From Lacunisphaera sp. (GTDB lineage: Bacteria > Verrucomicrobiota > Verrucomicrobiia > Opitutales > Opitutaceae): 64,000 bases of DNA. Position numbers and translations under genes: made by a program. Position 1 is the stretch's first letter, and every line of letters starts with the position of its first letter. The stretch spans positions 1 to 64,000 of the forward strand of contig JAQSCO010000009.1 of NCBI GenBank assembly GCA_029945445.1. The letters run 5' to 3'. Below the pieces are notes generated by a model, which saw only the letters and a list, made by a program, of their open reading frames with translations, did no database searches and had not been told where the DNA came from. Below, piece after piece: positions 7,930-16,263 of this stretch.

Positions 7930-9228
7930 CTACCATGCCTCGGGTTCCGCCGCGGGCGGCTTCGGCTTCTTGAGCCGGCCCTGGAAGCTGCGGTCGATCT
8001 CCTCGATCTCCGGCTCGGGGATGCGCGTGAACGCGATGCGCATCGGCGCGTCCGACGTGGCGCCGTGCGCGCCCCCGAGGTAGACGGAGTTTTTGCCCAG
8101 AACCTTGTTGAGATGATCCATCGCCTTGAACAGCCGGCCATGGACCTCCTCGGTCTTCTGCTCGAACAGGTCGGGCGTGTGCAGCCGCAGGTCGAGCAGG
8201 TGGACGAGGTGCACGCCGATGCGGAACGGCCCGCGTTTGCGGTCCGCCGGCGGACGTTTCTTCCACGCTTGGTTGAGGGCGCGGGTCAGCTCGATGGTGT
8301 CCTGCGTCTCGGTCAGGCGCACCTCGCCGCTCCAGCGCGTGTCGTCGCCGTAGTCGACCGAGACCGTGAGTCCGCCGGCGCAGAGCCCGCTGTGCCGCAG
8401 CCGCATCGCGGCCTTTTGCAGCAGGCGGTGCAGGACGGCGAGCGCGGCCTCGGGGTTGCGGCGCGCCGGCGGCAGCACGTGGCCGTGGCCGATGGTCTGG
8501 CCGCCCCTTTGCTCGAAGTATCCGAGGTCCTCGCAATGGAGCAGCCGCCACATCTGCTCGCCGCGCACGCTCTGCCAGATGCCGCGGAACTCCGCCATGC
8601 TGGCGGCATAGAGCTGCGCCATCGTGGTGATGCCGTGCACGCGCAGCCGCTCCTGCATGTTCGGGCCGATGCCCGCGATGTCGCCGGGCGCGAGGTGCAG
8701 GAGTTTTGCCGGGATGTCCGCGTCATCGAGGATGACGAGTCCGTCGGGTTTCTGCATGTCGGAGGCGAGCTTGGCCAGCAGCCACGTGGGCGCGATGCCG
8801 ATGGAACTGCGGAGCAGGGGGCCGACCTCGTGCGTGATCTTCGCCTTGATGGCCTTGGCCAGTTTCTCTGCCGCGGGGCGGGTCGGCATGAAGTCGTGCA
8901 GCTTGCACGTCACCTCGTCGATCGACTGCACCTCCGTTTCCGGCGTGAGCGTCCGGATCACCGTCACCAGCCGGCGGTGGTAATTGATGTAGGTTTCCGG
9001 CCGCGCCTCGACGATGACGAGGCCCGGGCACAGCTGCCGCGCCTCGGCCACGCGCACGTTGCGCTTCAGGCCGGCGGCCTTGGCCTCGATGCTGATGGCG
9101 ACACAGCCGGTGGTCTCCGCCATCACGGGCACGATGCCGACGGGCCGGCCGCGCAACTCGGGCCGCTCCTGCTGCTCCACCGAAGCGAAGAAGGAATTGA
9201 AGTCGATCGTGAGGTAACGCAGCGCCAC
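7930..9228 (-). CDS. Y-family DNA polymerase, DinB-like
   Basis: A 432-residue Y-family polymerase for translesion synthesis. The palm motif TIDFNSFFASVEQQ near residue 7 holds the first catalytic Asp, and QSIDEVTCKL near residue 107 holds the Asp-Glu pair. The helix-hairpin region is GDIAGIGPNMQERL near residue 185. The C-terminal little-finger part (ALNQAWKKRPPADRKRGPF) is longer and more basic than in DinB. The start codon is GTG. It could be a DinB paralogue or an ImuB-like accessory polymerase; intact acidic residues favour an active enzyme. No imuA or dnaE2 is adjacent. A 22-bp palindrome lies just upstream. Confidence 0.82.
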   Translation of the reverse strand: MALRYLTIDFNSFFASVEQQERPELRGRPVGIVPVMAETTGCVAISIEAKAAGLKRNVRVAEARQLCPGLVIVEARPETYINYHRRLVTVIRTLTPETEVQSIDEVTCKLHDFMPTRPAAEKLAKAIKAKITHEVGPLLRSSIGIAPTWLLAKLASDMQKPDGLVILDDADIPAKLLHLAPGDIAGIGPNMQERLRVHGITTMAQLYAASMAEFRGIWQSVRGEQMWRLLHCEDLGYFEQRGGQTIGHGHVLPPARRNPEAALAVLHRLLQKAAMRLRHSGLCAGGLTVSVDYGDDTRWSGEVRLTETQDTIELTRALNQAWKKRPPADRKRGPFRIGVHLVHLLDLRLHTPDLFEQKTEEVHGRLFKAMDHLNKVLGKNSVYLGGAHGATSDAPMRIAFTRIPEPEIEEIDRSFQGRLKKPKPPAAEPEAW

Positions 9229-9263
9229 GCGGCTAACCTTGCCGCGCCGGCCGCGCTGTCAAA

Positions 9264-9285
9264 GCGCACTTTGGCCAAAGTGCGC
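9264..9285. other. Perfect 22-bp palindrome
   Basis: Two contiguous 11-base arms, GCGCACTTTGG and its exact complement, meet with no spacer. The site is 12 bases downstream of the xylA stop and 36 bases upstream of the GTG of the Y-family polymerase. It could be an operator for the polymerase or a hairpin ending xylA. No T-run follows, which favours the operator. Confidence 0.55.
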
Positions 9286-9296
9286 GCGCGGGCCGC

Positions 9297-10628
9297 TCAG
9301 CCGTGCAGGTAGGTATTGAGCAGGTTCTCGAGATATTCCTGCTTGCCGGAGCGGGGCGCGGGTTCGCCGAGCTTGGTGAGCACGAGTTTCTCGAGGGACT
9401 GGAAGGTGGCCTTGCCAGTCTCGATGTCGCGGCCGTAGCCGGCGTCGAACGACGCGTAGCGGTCGGCGACAAACTGCTCGAGCTTGCCGTCGGCGCGGAT
9501 GCGGCGGGCGAGCTTGAAGGCGAGGGCATAGGCGTCCATGCCGCCGATGTGGGCGTGGAAGAGATCCTCCGGATCAATCGACGGCCGGCGGAGCTTGGCG
9601 TCGAAGTTGAAGCCGCCGGTGCCGAGGCCGCCGGCGCGGAGGATCGAGACCATCGCGAGCGTCAGTTCCTTGACGTCGGTGTTGAACTGGTCGGTGTCCC
9701 AGCCGAGCAGCGGGTCGCCGGAGTTGGCGTCAATCGAGCCGAGCATGCCCTGCGCGGCGGCGACCTCGATCTCGTGCTGGAAGGAGTGGCCGGCGAGCGT
9801 GGCGTGATTGGTTTCGATGTTGAACTTGAAATGCTTCTCGAGGCCGAACGTGCGGAGGAAGGCGATCCCGCTGGCGACGTCGAAATCATACTGGTGCTTC
9901 GTCGGCTCCTTCGGCTTGGGCTCGATGAGAAACTGGCCCTTGAAGCCGATGCGCTTCGCGTAATCGAGCGCTAGGTGCATGAACGCCGCCAAGTGCTCCT
10001 GTTCGCGCTTCAGGTTGGTGTTGAGGAGCGTCTCGTAGCCCTCCCGGCCGCCCCAGAAGACGTAGTTCTCGCCGCCGAGTTCCTGGGTCACCTCGAGGGC
10101 CTTCTTCACCTGGGCCGCCGCGTAGGCGAAGACGTGCGCGTCGGGATTCGTCGCGGCGCCGCACATGTAACGCGGATTGGAAAACAAATTGGCCGTGCCC
10201 CAGAGGAGCTTCACGCCGGTGGCCTTCTGGTGCTGCTTGGCGTGCGCGACGATCTGGTCGAGGATCTTGTTCGACTCGGTGAGCGTGCGCCCCTCGGGCG
10301 CGATGTCGCGGTCGTGGAAGCACCAGAAAGGTGCCTCGATCTTCTGGAAGAACTCAAACGCGGCGTCCATGCGGACCTTGGCGACGGAGACGGGGTCCTT
10401 GCCTTGCTCCCACGGACGGATGATCGTGCCCGGCCCGAACGGGTCGGCGCCGGTCCCGCGGAAGGAGTGCCAGTAGGCGATGGAGAAGCGCATGTGCTCC
10501 TTCAGCGTCCGGCCTTCGATCACCTCGGCCGGATTGTAGTGACGGAACGCCAGCGGGTTCCGGGAGCGCGGGCCTTCGTAGGCGATGCGCGGCGTGCGAA
10601 AATGGTGAATGAAAGTAGCCTTGGCCAT
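9297..10628 (-). CDS. xylA: Xylose isomerase
   Basis: A 443-residue TIM-barrel isomerase converting D-xylose to D-xylulose (and glucose to fructose). Family signatures are [33 protein letters not shown], and [12 protein letters not shown], which supply the two-metal site; the catalytic His is in [12 protein letters not shown]. The start [10 protein letters not shown] matches the usual N-terminus; 15 extra open codons upstream are unlike the family. No xylulokinase or transporter is adjacent. The 319-base region upstream is shared with the PEP-CTERM gene on the opposite strand. Confidence 0.96.
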   Translation of the reverse strand: MAKATFIHHFRTPRIAYEGPRSRNPLAFRHYNPAEVIEGRTLKEHMRFSIAYWHSFRGTGADPFGPGTIIRPWEQGKDPVSVAKVRMDAAFEFFQKIEAPFWCFHDRDIAPEGRTLTESNKILDQIVAHAKQHQKATGVKLLWGTANLFSNPRYMCGAATNPDAHVFAYAAAQVKKALEVTQELGGENYVFWGGREGYETLLNTNLKREQEHLAAFMHLALDYAKRIGFKGQFLIEPKPKEPTKHQYDFDVASGIAFLRTFGLEKHFKFNIETNHATLAGHSFQHEIEVAAAQGMLGSIDANSGDPLLGWDTDQFNTDVKELTLAMVSILRAGGLGTGGFNFDAKLRRPSIDPEDLFHAHIGGMDAYALAFKLARRIRADGKLEQFVADRYASFDAGYGRDIETGKATFQSLEKLVLTKLGEPAPRSGKQEYLENLLNTYLHG

Positions 10629-10895
10629 ACGGCAGTGAACACCGTTTTGGACGGCTGAGGCAAGAATGCACACTGGCCTTTTCGCCTTTTGGATAGGGCT
10701 TCATGTAAGAAACTGGTAGTCACACCTACCGAAATGACCTTTACGGTCGCACATGGCGCGACCCATGCCGACGAGCCGTTGAACTCAGGCAAACGAGTTT
10801 ACAGGCACCTGATGGGACTCATCCCGACGGATTTACATACCGGGGGGCTGAGGTAACCGATAGCTTTTCCGCTCCAAGCGAGGCAACTATGCCAC
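10629..10895. other. Divergent intergenic region with several small hairpins
   Basis: No gene is seen here. Small inverted repeats include GGTAG/CTACC at 10715-10730, GACC/GGTC near 10737-10749 and GGGA/TCCC near 10813-10822. The stretch CAGGCAAAC ... GGGAC ... GAGGTAACCGAT faintly recalls a cyclic di-GMP-I riboswitch but lacks its invariant core, so no riboswitch is called. Promoters for xylA (minus) and the PEP-CTERM gene (plus) must lie in or next to this region. Confidence 0.4.
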
Positions 10896-10943
10896 CCTGA
10901 CATTTTGGTCAGGAAGCTGCCGCAAACCTGTCCAAAACGTCAG
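10896..10943. promoter_or_regulatory. Paired 17-bp near-palindromic boxes (candidate operators)
   Basis: Box 1 (10897-10913) reads CTGACATTTTGGTCAGG. Box 2 (10927-10943, minus strand) reads CTGACGTTTTGGACAGG, identical at 15 of 17 positions. Their centres are about 30 bases apart, close to three helical turns. A third copy precedes the osmolyte operon at 22940-22956. Box 2 ends 4 bases before the chosen PEP-CTERM start, so either the protein starts further downstream or the site also blocks translation initiation. Confidence 0.6.
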
Positions 10944-10947
10944 TTGG

Positions 10948-12273
10948 ATGGCGTGGCTCCGATGTCTTGCGGGCGTTACGGTCAGGGGCTTGAAAGCACG
11001 ATCGTTCATGTTGCTGTTCGTGAGTTGTGTGGGCCTGGCCGGTGTTGCCTCCGGCCAGACTGTGCGCACGTGGACGAGCAATTCCGACCAGCGCTGGAGC
11101 CGAAACGCGAACTGGTCGGGCAGCAATGCGCCCAATGCCAGCAACGAGATCGCTGAATTTGGCACAGGCTCGCAACTGAACCCCCAGCTTAACGCCAACA
11201 ACTACACCGTGCGTGGGATCAGTTTCAGCACGGGGGCGGGCAGCTATGTTGTGGGCGACGACAACGGCTCGCGCACCCTCAAGATCGGCAACGGCTCGGG
11301 GGGATTTATCGAGAACCTCTCCGGGAACGACCAGCTCATCAGCATCGCCACGCTGCAATTCCAAAGCAGTGCGACGATCAGCACCTCGGGAACGGGGGCC
11401 CTGGCGATCAGTTCCACCCTCACCGGCAACAACCCCAACCTGACCTTTGACGCTACCAGCGACATCACGGTCAGTGGCAACATCACGACCTCCGGTGGCA
11501 CCCTCACCAAGCAGGGGACCGGCAATCTTAACCTGTCGGGCGCCAATTCCTACACCGGACAGACCACCCTCAGCGCCGGGGCCATTGTTTTGCAGGCCGC
11601 AAATGTCTTCGCGGACAGCGGCCAGATCAGCATTTTCTCCGGGGCCACCCTGCGGCTGAACGACCTAACCGACATCATCGGCGGCGTGACGGGCTCCGGA
11701 GCGATTGACTTCGGCTCCGCCGGCACCGGCCAGTTGACGCTCGGGGCAGGCACTAGCACCTTTGCCGGTTCGTTCCTCGGCAGTGGCAGCCTCGTCATCG
11801 GGGCGGGGGCGACTCTCGCCCTCGGTGCCGATTTCTCGAACTCCAGCCTGAACATCATTCTCGATGGCGGCAGCCTCAATTTAAGTGGCCATAGTCTGTC
11901 CATCGGGTCGCTCAACGTTTCGGGCAATTCGTTGATCGATTTTTCAGCGTCCTCGAACTCAGTCCTGCAAACCAACTCTTTGGGTTTCGCCAACACAGGG
12001 CTGTTGCTCACCGTGCAGAACTGGGCGGACGCGGCTGACTATTTCTACAGCCAGACAGGATATGCCCAGGGGAGCGCGCCACTCGACCAGGTGCAATTCC
12101 AAGGCTGGACAACTTCAGACACCAAATGGCAGTCCTACGATAACCAGATCACGCCCGTGCCGGAGCCGGGCGCCTATGGCGCTGTTTTCTTGGCGGCTGG
12201 CTTGGCAATCGTGGGGATTAGGCGCCGGCGTCAGCGGGAAGGCGTTCAGCCGGACGGCTGGAAGCAGCAATAA
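10948..12273 (+). CDS. PEP-CTERM protein with autotransporter-type beta-strand repeats
   Basis: A 441-residue exported protein. Residues 1-37 form a long signal peptide (charged RGLKARS, then MLLFVSCVGLAGVASG). The body is Gly/Ser/Thr/Asn-rich and includes an autotransporter-associated repeat: GGTLTKQGTGNLNLSGANSY then TGQTTLSAGAIVLQ. The C-terminus is a PEP-CTERM anchor: PVPEPGAYG, a hydrophobic helix AVFLAAGLAIVGI and a basic tail RRRRQRE. Such tails are cut by exosortase, leaving the protein at the cell surface. The start could be a few codons later because an operator-like box abuts this ATG. It is followed after 23 bases by a two-component system, so it may be a surface reporter or target of that system. 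Confidence 0.85.
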   Translation: MAWLRCLAGVTVRGLKARSFMLLFVSCVGLAGVASGQTVRTWTSNSDQRWSRNANWSGSNAPNASNEIAEFGTGSQLNPQLNANNYTVRGISFSTGAGSYVVGDDNGSRTLKIGNGSGGFIENLSGNDQLISIATLQFQSSATISTSGTGALAISSTLTGNNPNLTFDATSDITVSGNITTSGGTLTKQGTGNLNLSGANSYTGQTTLSAGAIVLQAANVFADSGQISIFSGATLRLNDLTDIIGGVTGSGAIDFGSAGTGQLTLGAGTSTFAGSFLGSGSLVIGAGATLALGADFSNSSLNIILDGGSLNLSGHSLSIGSLNVSGNSLIDFSASSNSVLQTNSLGFANTGLLLTVQNWADAADYFYSQTGYAQGSAPLDQVQFQGWTTSDTKWQSYDNQITPVPEPGAYGAVFLAAGLAIVGIRRRRQREGVQPDGWKQQ

Positions 12274-12296
12274 ACTTTCCCCAATCCTGCTCTTGT

Positions 12297-13040
12297 ATGG
12301 ACCCTACTGAAACGGGCAGTATCAGCGCCGATATGGCAACTGGCACTATGGCGGCACCTCGCGTTTTGTTTGTTGAGGATGAGCAAAAGACCCGCGACTC
12401 AGTCGCGGAGGGCCTAAGGCTGGAAAATTGGCAGGTAACAACCGCGGTCTCCGGGGACGACGCCATCTCTGTCCTGGAGAAGGCGACCTTCGATTTGCTG
12501 ATTCTCGACTGGATGCTGCCGGGGCCGGACGGGATGGATATTTTGAAGCATGCCCGGGCCCGCGGCAACCAAACCCCCGTGCTGCTGCTCACGGCCCGGC
12601 GTTCACTTGATGACCGAGTTGCAGGGCTGGAAGGCGGCGCGGACGACTACCTGGCGAAGCCCTTTGCCTTCGCCGAGCTGCTGGCCCGCAGCCGGGCCCT
12701 GTTGCGCCGGCCGGTGCTGAGCAGCGGGCTGGCCCTGAATTGCGGCGACCTGACGCTTGATACCCGGACCCGCAGCGCGCAGCGTGCCGGGCAGGAAATT
12801 CCCCTTACCCCGCGGGAGGTTGATATCCTCGAATATCTCATGCGCTACCAAGGCCAGGTCGTTTCCCGCGAAATGCTGGAGCGCGATGTCTGGAAGCAGG
12901 CGCGGCGCTTTACCTCCTTGGACAACGTGATTGATGTCCAGATGATGCGCCTGCGCCGAAAGATCGACGCCGAGAGCACGACGCCGCTCATTCAAACCGT
13001 GCGCGGTATCGGTTACCGCATGGGCCCCGATGCGGCGTGA
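12297..13040 (+). CDS. OmpR/PhoB-family response regulator
   Basis: A 247-residue DNA-binding regulator. The receiver domain has the acidic pair VEDE near residue 26, the phospho-acceptor Asp in LLILDWMLPGPDG, a Thr in LLLTARRS and the conserved Lys in DDYLAKPF. The C-terminal winged helix contains PLTPREVDILEYL and ends with TVRGIGYRM. The start may instead be the ATG at 12348 (MAAPRVLFVEDE), which removes 17 non-family residues. It overlaps the histidine kinase by 4 bases, so the two form a coupled pair. Confidence 0.92.
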   Translation: MDPTETGSISADMATGTMAAPRVLFVEDEQKTRDSVAEGLRLENWQVTTAVSGDDAISVLEKATFDLLILDWMLPGPDGMDILKHARARGNQTPVLLLTARRSLDDRVAGLEGGADDYLAKPFAFAELLARSRALLRRPVLSSGLALNCGDLTLDTRTRSAQRAGQEIPLTPREVDILEYLMRYQGQVVSREMLERDVWKQARRFTSLDNVIDVQMMRLRRKIDAESTTPLIQTVRGIGYRMGPDAA

Positions 13041-14449
13041 AAGCCTGGTGGCAACACCGGACCCTGCGGTTCCGGCTCGCGCTCTGGTATTCCTTTGGGG
13101 GCACGCTGCTGCTGGCCGTCTTCAGCGCGACAATCTACGGCTTCGTCGCCCAGCGCATGGCCAAGCCGCTCAACCATGCCCTACGGCAGGATCTGGAGAA
13201 AATCCAAACCAAGCTCCTCGTCTTGCCCGATCGCCGGATAACCTGGCAGGGGCGGGAAGTGCCGGCGGGCACGGCTTGGGATGCCCGGGAACCTTGGTTT
13301 GAGCTGTGGGATGAGCAGGGACAACTGGTGCGACGGTGCTGGCCGTTCAATGAAGACCACCTTGACCGTCTGCCCGCGTCGCCGGTGCGAGGCTCTGACA
13401 CGCTCTCCGTCTTCCGGATCGCCCCGGACATACCGCTACGAGTCCACTCCACCCCATATCGAATCCCGTATCCGAATGGCGACTGGATGATCCGGGTGAT
13501 GCGCATTCACGAGCCCGCGGCCGACGCACTGTCTGCCCTGCTGGCGATCATTGTCGTCTCGCTGCCCCTCACGGTGGCCTTGCTGGTGGCCGGCGGCTAT
13601 CTGATCACGCGGCACTGGCTCAGGCCGCTGGAGCTGATGGTCAGGCAGGCCGAGGGCATCACCGTGGATAATCTCAGCCAGCGCCTGCCGGTGGCGGACG
13701 AGATTAACGAGTTGGGCCGCCTGGCCACCGCTTTCAACAGCACCTTGGGTCGGCTGGAGGATTCATTTCAAACTCTTGATCGGTTTGTCGCCGATGCGTC
13801 GCACGAGTTGCGCACGCCGCTGACCACGCTGCGCAGCGTGGGCGAGGTGGGCCTGCGCCGGAGCCGCACGGTGGAAGAATACCGCGAAATCATCGGCAGC
13901 ATGCTGGAGGAGGCGCAACGCCTCCACCAGTTGGTCGAGCGCCTGCTTGAGCTGGCGAGCGCCGAAGGCGGGACCAGGAACGTGCATAGTGAACCGCTGC
14001 GCCTCGACGAGTTTGTCACGGCGTGCGTGAACGAGATCGGCATCCTGGCCGAGTATAAGAACCAGCACATCGAGATCGTGGCGAAGGCCTGCACCATCAA
14101 CACCGATCCAGTGCTTCTGCGCCAGGTGCTGCAAAACCTGTTGGACAATGCGATGAAATACAGTCCCATCGGCGCGACGATCCGGGTCCAAGTGGAATCA
14201 CTGGCCGGCGAATGCCGGGTGTCGGTTTCCGACGAGGGACCTGGAATTCCACCCGACCATCTGGCCAGACTGGCGAATCGGTTCTATCGGGTGGGAGACT
14301 CAAGGGTGCGTGGGCCGGGCGGATTTGGTCTCGGTCTCGCCATCACCAAGGCCTACCTCCGTGTGCTCGGTGGCCAGCTTGAGTGTGTCCCCAGCAGTCC
14401 GAGGGGCACCTGCTTCAGCATCATCCTGCCGGAACTCCGCGACACATGA
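13037..14449 (+). CDS. Sensor histidine kinase
   Basis: A 470-residue membrane kinase. Helix 1 spans about residues 14-38 (LALWYSFGGTLLLAVFSATIYG) and helix 2 about residues 165-190 (LLAIIVVSLPLTVALLVAGG), with a roughly 125-residue periplasmic sensor between them. A HAMP domain follows (RPLELMVRQAEGITVDNLS), then the H-box DASHELRTPLTTLRS, N-box NLLDNAMKYSP and the G-boxes DEGPGIPP and GFGLGLAI. The GTG start overlaps the regulator stop as GTGA, and its stop overlaps the antiporter start as ATGA. The stimulus is unknown; context suggests osmotic or ionic stress. Confidence 0.92.
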   Translation: MKAWWQHRTLRFRLALWYSFGGTLLLAVFSATIYGFVAQRMAKPLNHALRQDLEKIQTKLLVLPDRRITWQGREVPAGTAWDAREPWFELWDEQGQLVRRCWPFNEDHLDRLPASPVRGSDTLSVFRIAPDIPLRVHSTPYRIPYPNGDWMIRVMRIHEPAADALSALLAIIVVSLPLTVALLVAGGYLITRHWLRPLELMVRQAEGITVDNLSQRLPVADEINELGRLATAFNSTLGRLEDSFQTLDRFVADASHELRTPLTTLRSVGEVGLRRSRTVEEYREIIGSMLEEAQRLHQLVERLLELASAEGGTRNVHSEPLRLDEFVTACVNEIGILAEYKNQHIEIVAKACTINTDPVLLRQVLQNLLDNAMKYSPIGATIRVQVESLAGECRVSVSDEGPGIPPDHLARLANRFYRVGDSRVRGPGGFGLGLAITKAYLRVLGGQLECVPSSPRGTCFSIILPELRDT

Positions 14450-15570
14450 CCAGTATTGAGCTGCTTGTCATCCTGCTCTTGCTCGTGATGGCTGTGCCCG
14501 ATGCCTGCGCCTGGCTAGGGCGTCCGGCGCTGGCCTATCCGGTGTTCGTGTGCTTTGGCCTGCTGGTCGGTCCCATGCTGAGGCCCGAAGTGGGCAATAT
14601 GATCCAGGAGGCGGGGCAGATCGGGTTCGTGCTGCTCCTATTCGAGGTGGGACTGGAAATCGACCTGCCGGTCTGGCGAGAACTGCGGCGTCCCAGCCTC
14701 TACCTGTTGCGTTGGGTGCTGCCGCAATATCCGGTGCTGCTCGCCTTGGCGCGCTTCGCCGGTTTGCCTTGGTTGGAGTCATTTGTCGCCGCCGCCGCGC
14801 TTAGCGCCTGTTCGGTCGGCATGGCCCACGCCGCGTGGAAGACCTACCCCGGTTTGAACGAGCGTGCGCGGCCGTTCGTGCTTCACGTCATGGTTCTCCT
14901 GGAGGTGCTCGCCGTCGTGCTTCTCTCGGTGGAAACCGCCGTGCTCGGCCGGGCCCCGACCTGGTTGTTTGGGCTGAAACTCGCGGGCATGGCGCTCGTT
15001 GTCTACGCGTGCAGCCGGATGGCCGTGCATGTGACCAAGCTGCTGCAACTGGTGCTGGAGAAGGCCACCCGTTGGCGGTTGCACTTCGTGACCCTGCTGG
15101 TGCTCGCCATCTGCGCCATCGGCGAGCGATTCGGTTTGTCGGGACCGAAGACGGCGTTCTTTCTCGGACTTTTCTCAAGTCGCGTCCGGCACGATGGGGG
15201 CAATCTGGAGGATTGGATGGCGCCGATCAGCAAGCGGTTCCTGATCCCGCTCTTCTTCACGGCACTCGGCACACAAATGCCGCTGGTTGCCCTGTTCTCG
15301 CGGACCGCATTACTTGGGCTCATCGCTGCGGCCTTGATCATCGCCTGCCGGCACGTTCTCCATGCTCGTTTCGCCCCGACCGGGGGTGACGGTAATGCCT
15401 ACCTACTGCTCTGTCCGAATTTCACTCTGGTGGCGCTGGCGGCGAGCTCCCTCTTGGCCGCGCACCAGCCTGAGATGGCCAGTTGGCTGCTGCTGACCGG
15501 GCTCCTGGTCACGCTGATCGCCGTGATGGCTCTCCCGCGCTACCAGGCGATCCAGATCCAAACGTCCTAG
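14446..15570 (+). CDS. Kef-type cation/proton antiporter membrane domain
   Basis: A 374-residue, very hydrophobic protein with about ten to twelve predicted helices. FVCFGLLVGPMLRPE and FVLLLFEVGLEIDLPVWREL match the Na+/H+ exchanger (CPA2/KefB-type) fold, and LGLFSSRVRHDG resembles its later loops. No C-terminal TrkA-N domain is attached, unlike full KefB/C. The start overlaps the kinase stop as ATGA; the longer frame upstream lies inside the kinase gene. It converges on ktrA with a 6-base gap. It probably exports K+ or Na+ in exchange for protons, opposing KtrAB; the ion is inferred. Confidence 0.82.
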   Translation: MTSIELLVILLLLVMAVPDACAWLGRPALAYPVFVCFGLLVGPMLRPEVGNMIQEAGQIGFVLLLFEVGLEIDLPVWRELRRPSLYLLRWVLPQYPVLLALARFAGLPWLESFVAAAALSACSVGMAHAAWKTYPGLNERARPFVLHVMVLLEVLAVVLLSVETAVLGRAPTWLFGLKLAGMALVVYACSRMAVHVTKLLQLVLEKATRWRLHFVTLLVLAICAIGERFGLSGPKTAFFLGLFSSRVRHDGGNLEDWMAPISKRFLIPLFFTALGTQMPLVALFSRTALLGLIAAALIIACRHVLHARFAPTGGDGNAYLLLCPNFTLVALAASSLLAAHQPEMASWLLLTGLLVTLIAVMALPRYQAIQIQTS

Positions 15571-15576
15571 GGGGCT

Positions 15577-16251
15577 TCAACAGGCTTGACCGAAGTCGCG
15601 CTCGAATCGGTTCAGTTTTTCCCGCGGACCGATCAGCCAGAGCACGTCTCCCGCGTTGAGCGTCACACCAGAACCGGCCTCGCGCACCACGGCGCGATCA
15701 CCTTTGGCCTGCTTTACCAACACCGCGTTTAAGTCGTAATCATCGCGAAATCGGGCGGAATCCAGCACGTGGCCGGCCAATTTCGGCCCCAGGGTAATTT
15801 CGCCGAGATGAAATGAGCCGGTGATCGGGTAACGCTCGCCTTCAGTGCCATCGCGAAGTCGCTCGGCGAGCCGATAGGCCATGTCGCGAATCGGCAGGAT
15901 GACTTCGTCGGCGCCAAGGCGTTCGAGCACCTGGGCGTGTTTCACGTCGAGCGCCCGGGAAACCACACGGTGCGCCTGAAGTTGCTTGAGCAGCAGAGTG
16001 GCGAGAATGCTGGCCTGCATGTTCTCACCAATCGCAACCACGGTCACATCGGCGGTGAGGGCGCCGGAGTCCTTGAGGGCAGATTCGTCGTTTCCATCCA
16101 TCTCGATGGCGTGGAAGCCGTCGGCGGAGAGGTCTTTGACGCGCTCGGCGTTGTCGTCAGCGATGACGACCTCACAGCCGAATTCGCTAAGACGTGTGGC
16201 AAGATGCACGCCGAAGCGGCCGCCGCCGAGGATGAAGATGCGCTTGGCCAT
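15577..16251 (-). CDS. ktrA: Ktr/Trk potassium uptake regulatory subunit
   Basis: A 224-residue cytoplasmic RCK protein that gates KtrB. The N-terminal RCK_N Rossmann domain has IFILGGGRFGVHLATRL and the acidic end of strand 2 (VVIADDN) for nucleotide binding. The C-terminal RCK_C domain runs from about residue 140 (GSFHLGEITLGPKLAG) to LNAGDVLWLIGP. It lies 12 bases downstream of ktrB and is the last gene of the seven-gene minus-strand operon. Confidence 0.93.
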   Translation of the reverse strand: MAKRIFILGGGRFGVHLATRLSEFGCEVVIADDNAERVKDLSADGFHAIEMDGNDESALKDSGALTADVTVVAIGENMQASILATLLLKQLQAHRVVSRALDVKHAQVLERLGADEVILPIRDMAYRLAERLRDGTEGERYPITGSFHLGEITLGPKLAGHVLDSARFRDDYDLNAVLVKQAKGDRAVVREAGSGVTLNAGDVLWLIGPREKLNRFERDFGQAC

Positions 16252-16263
16252 AAGTGATGATTG

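Noticed and set aside
10790-10870. Possible cyclic di-GMP-I (GEMM) riboswitch
   Set aside because: GGCAAAC, GGGAC and GGTAACCGAT appear in order, but the invariant GACGCAAAGC core and GAAA tetraloop are absent.
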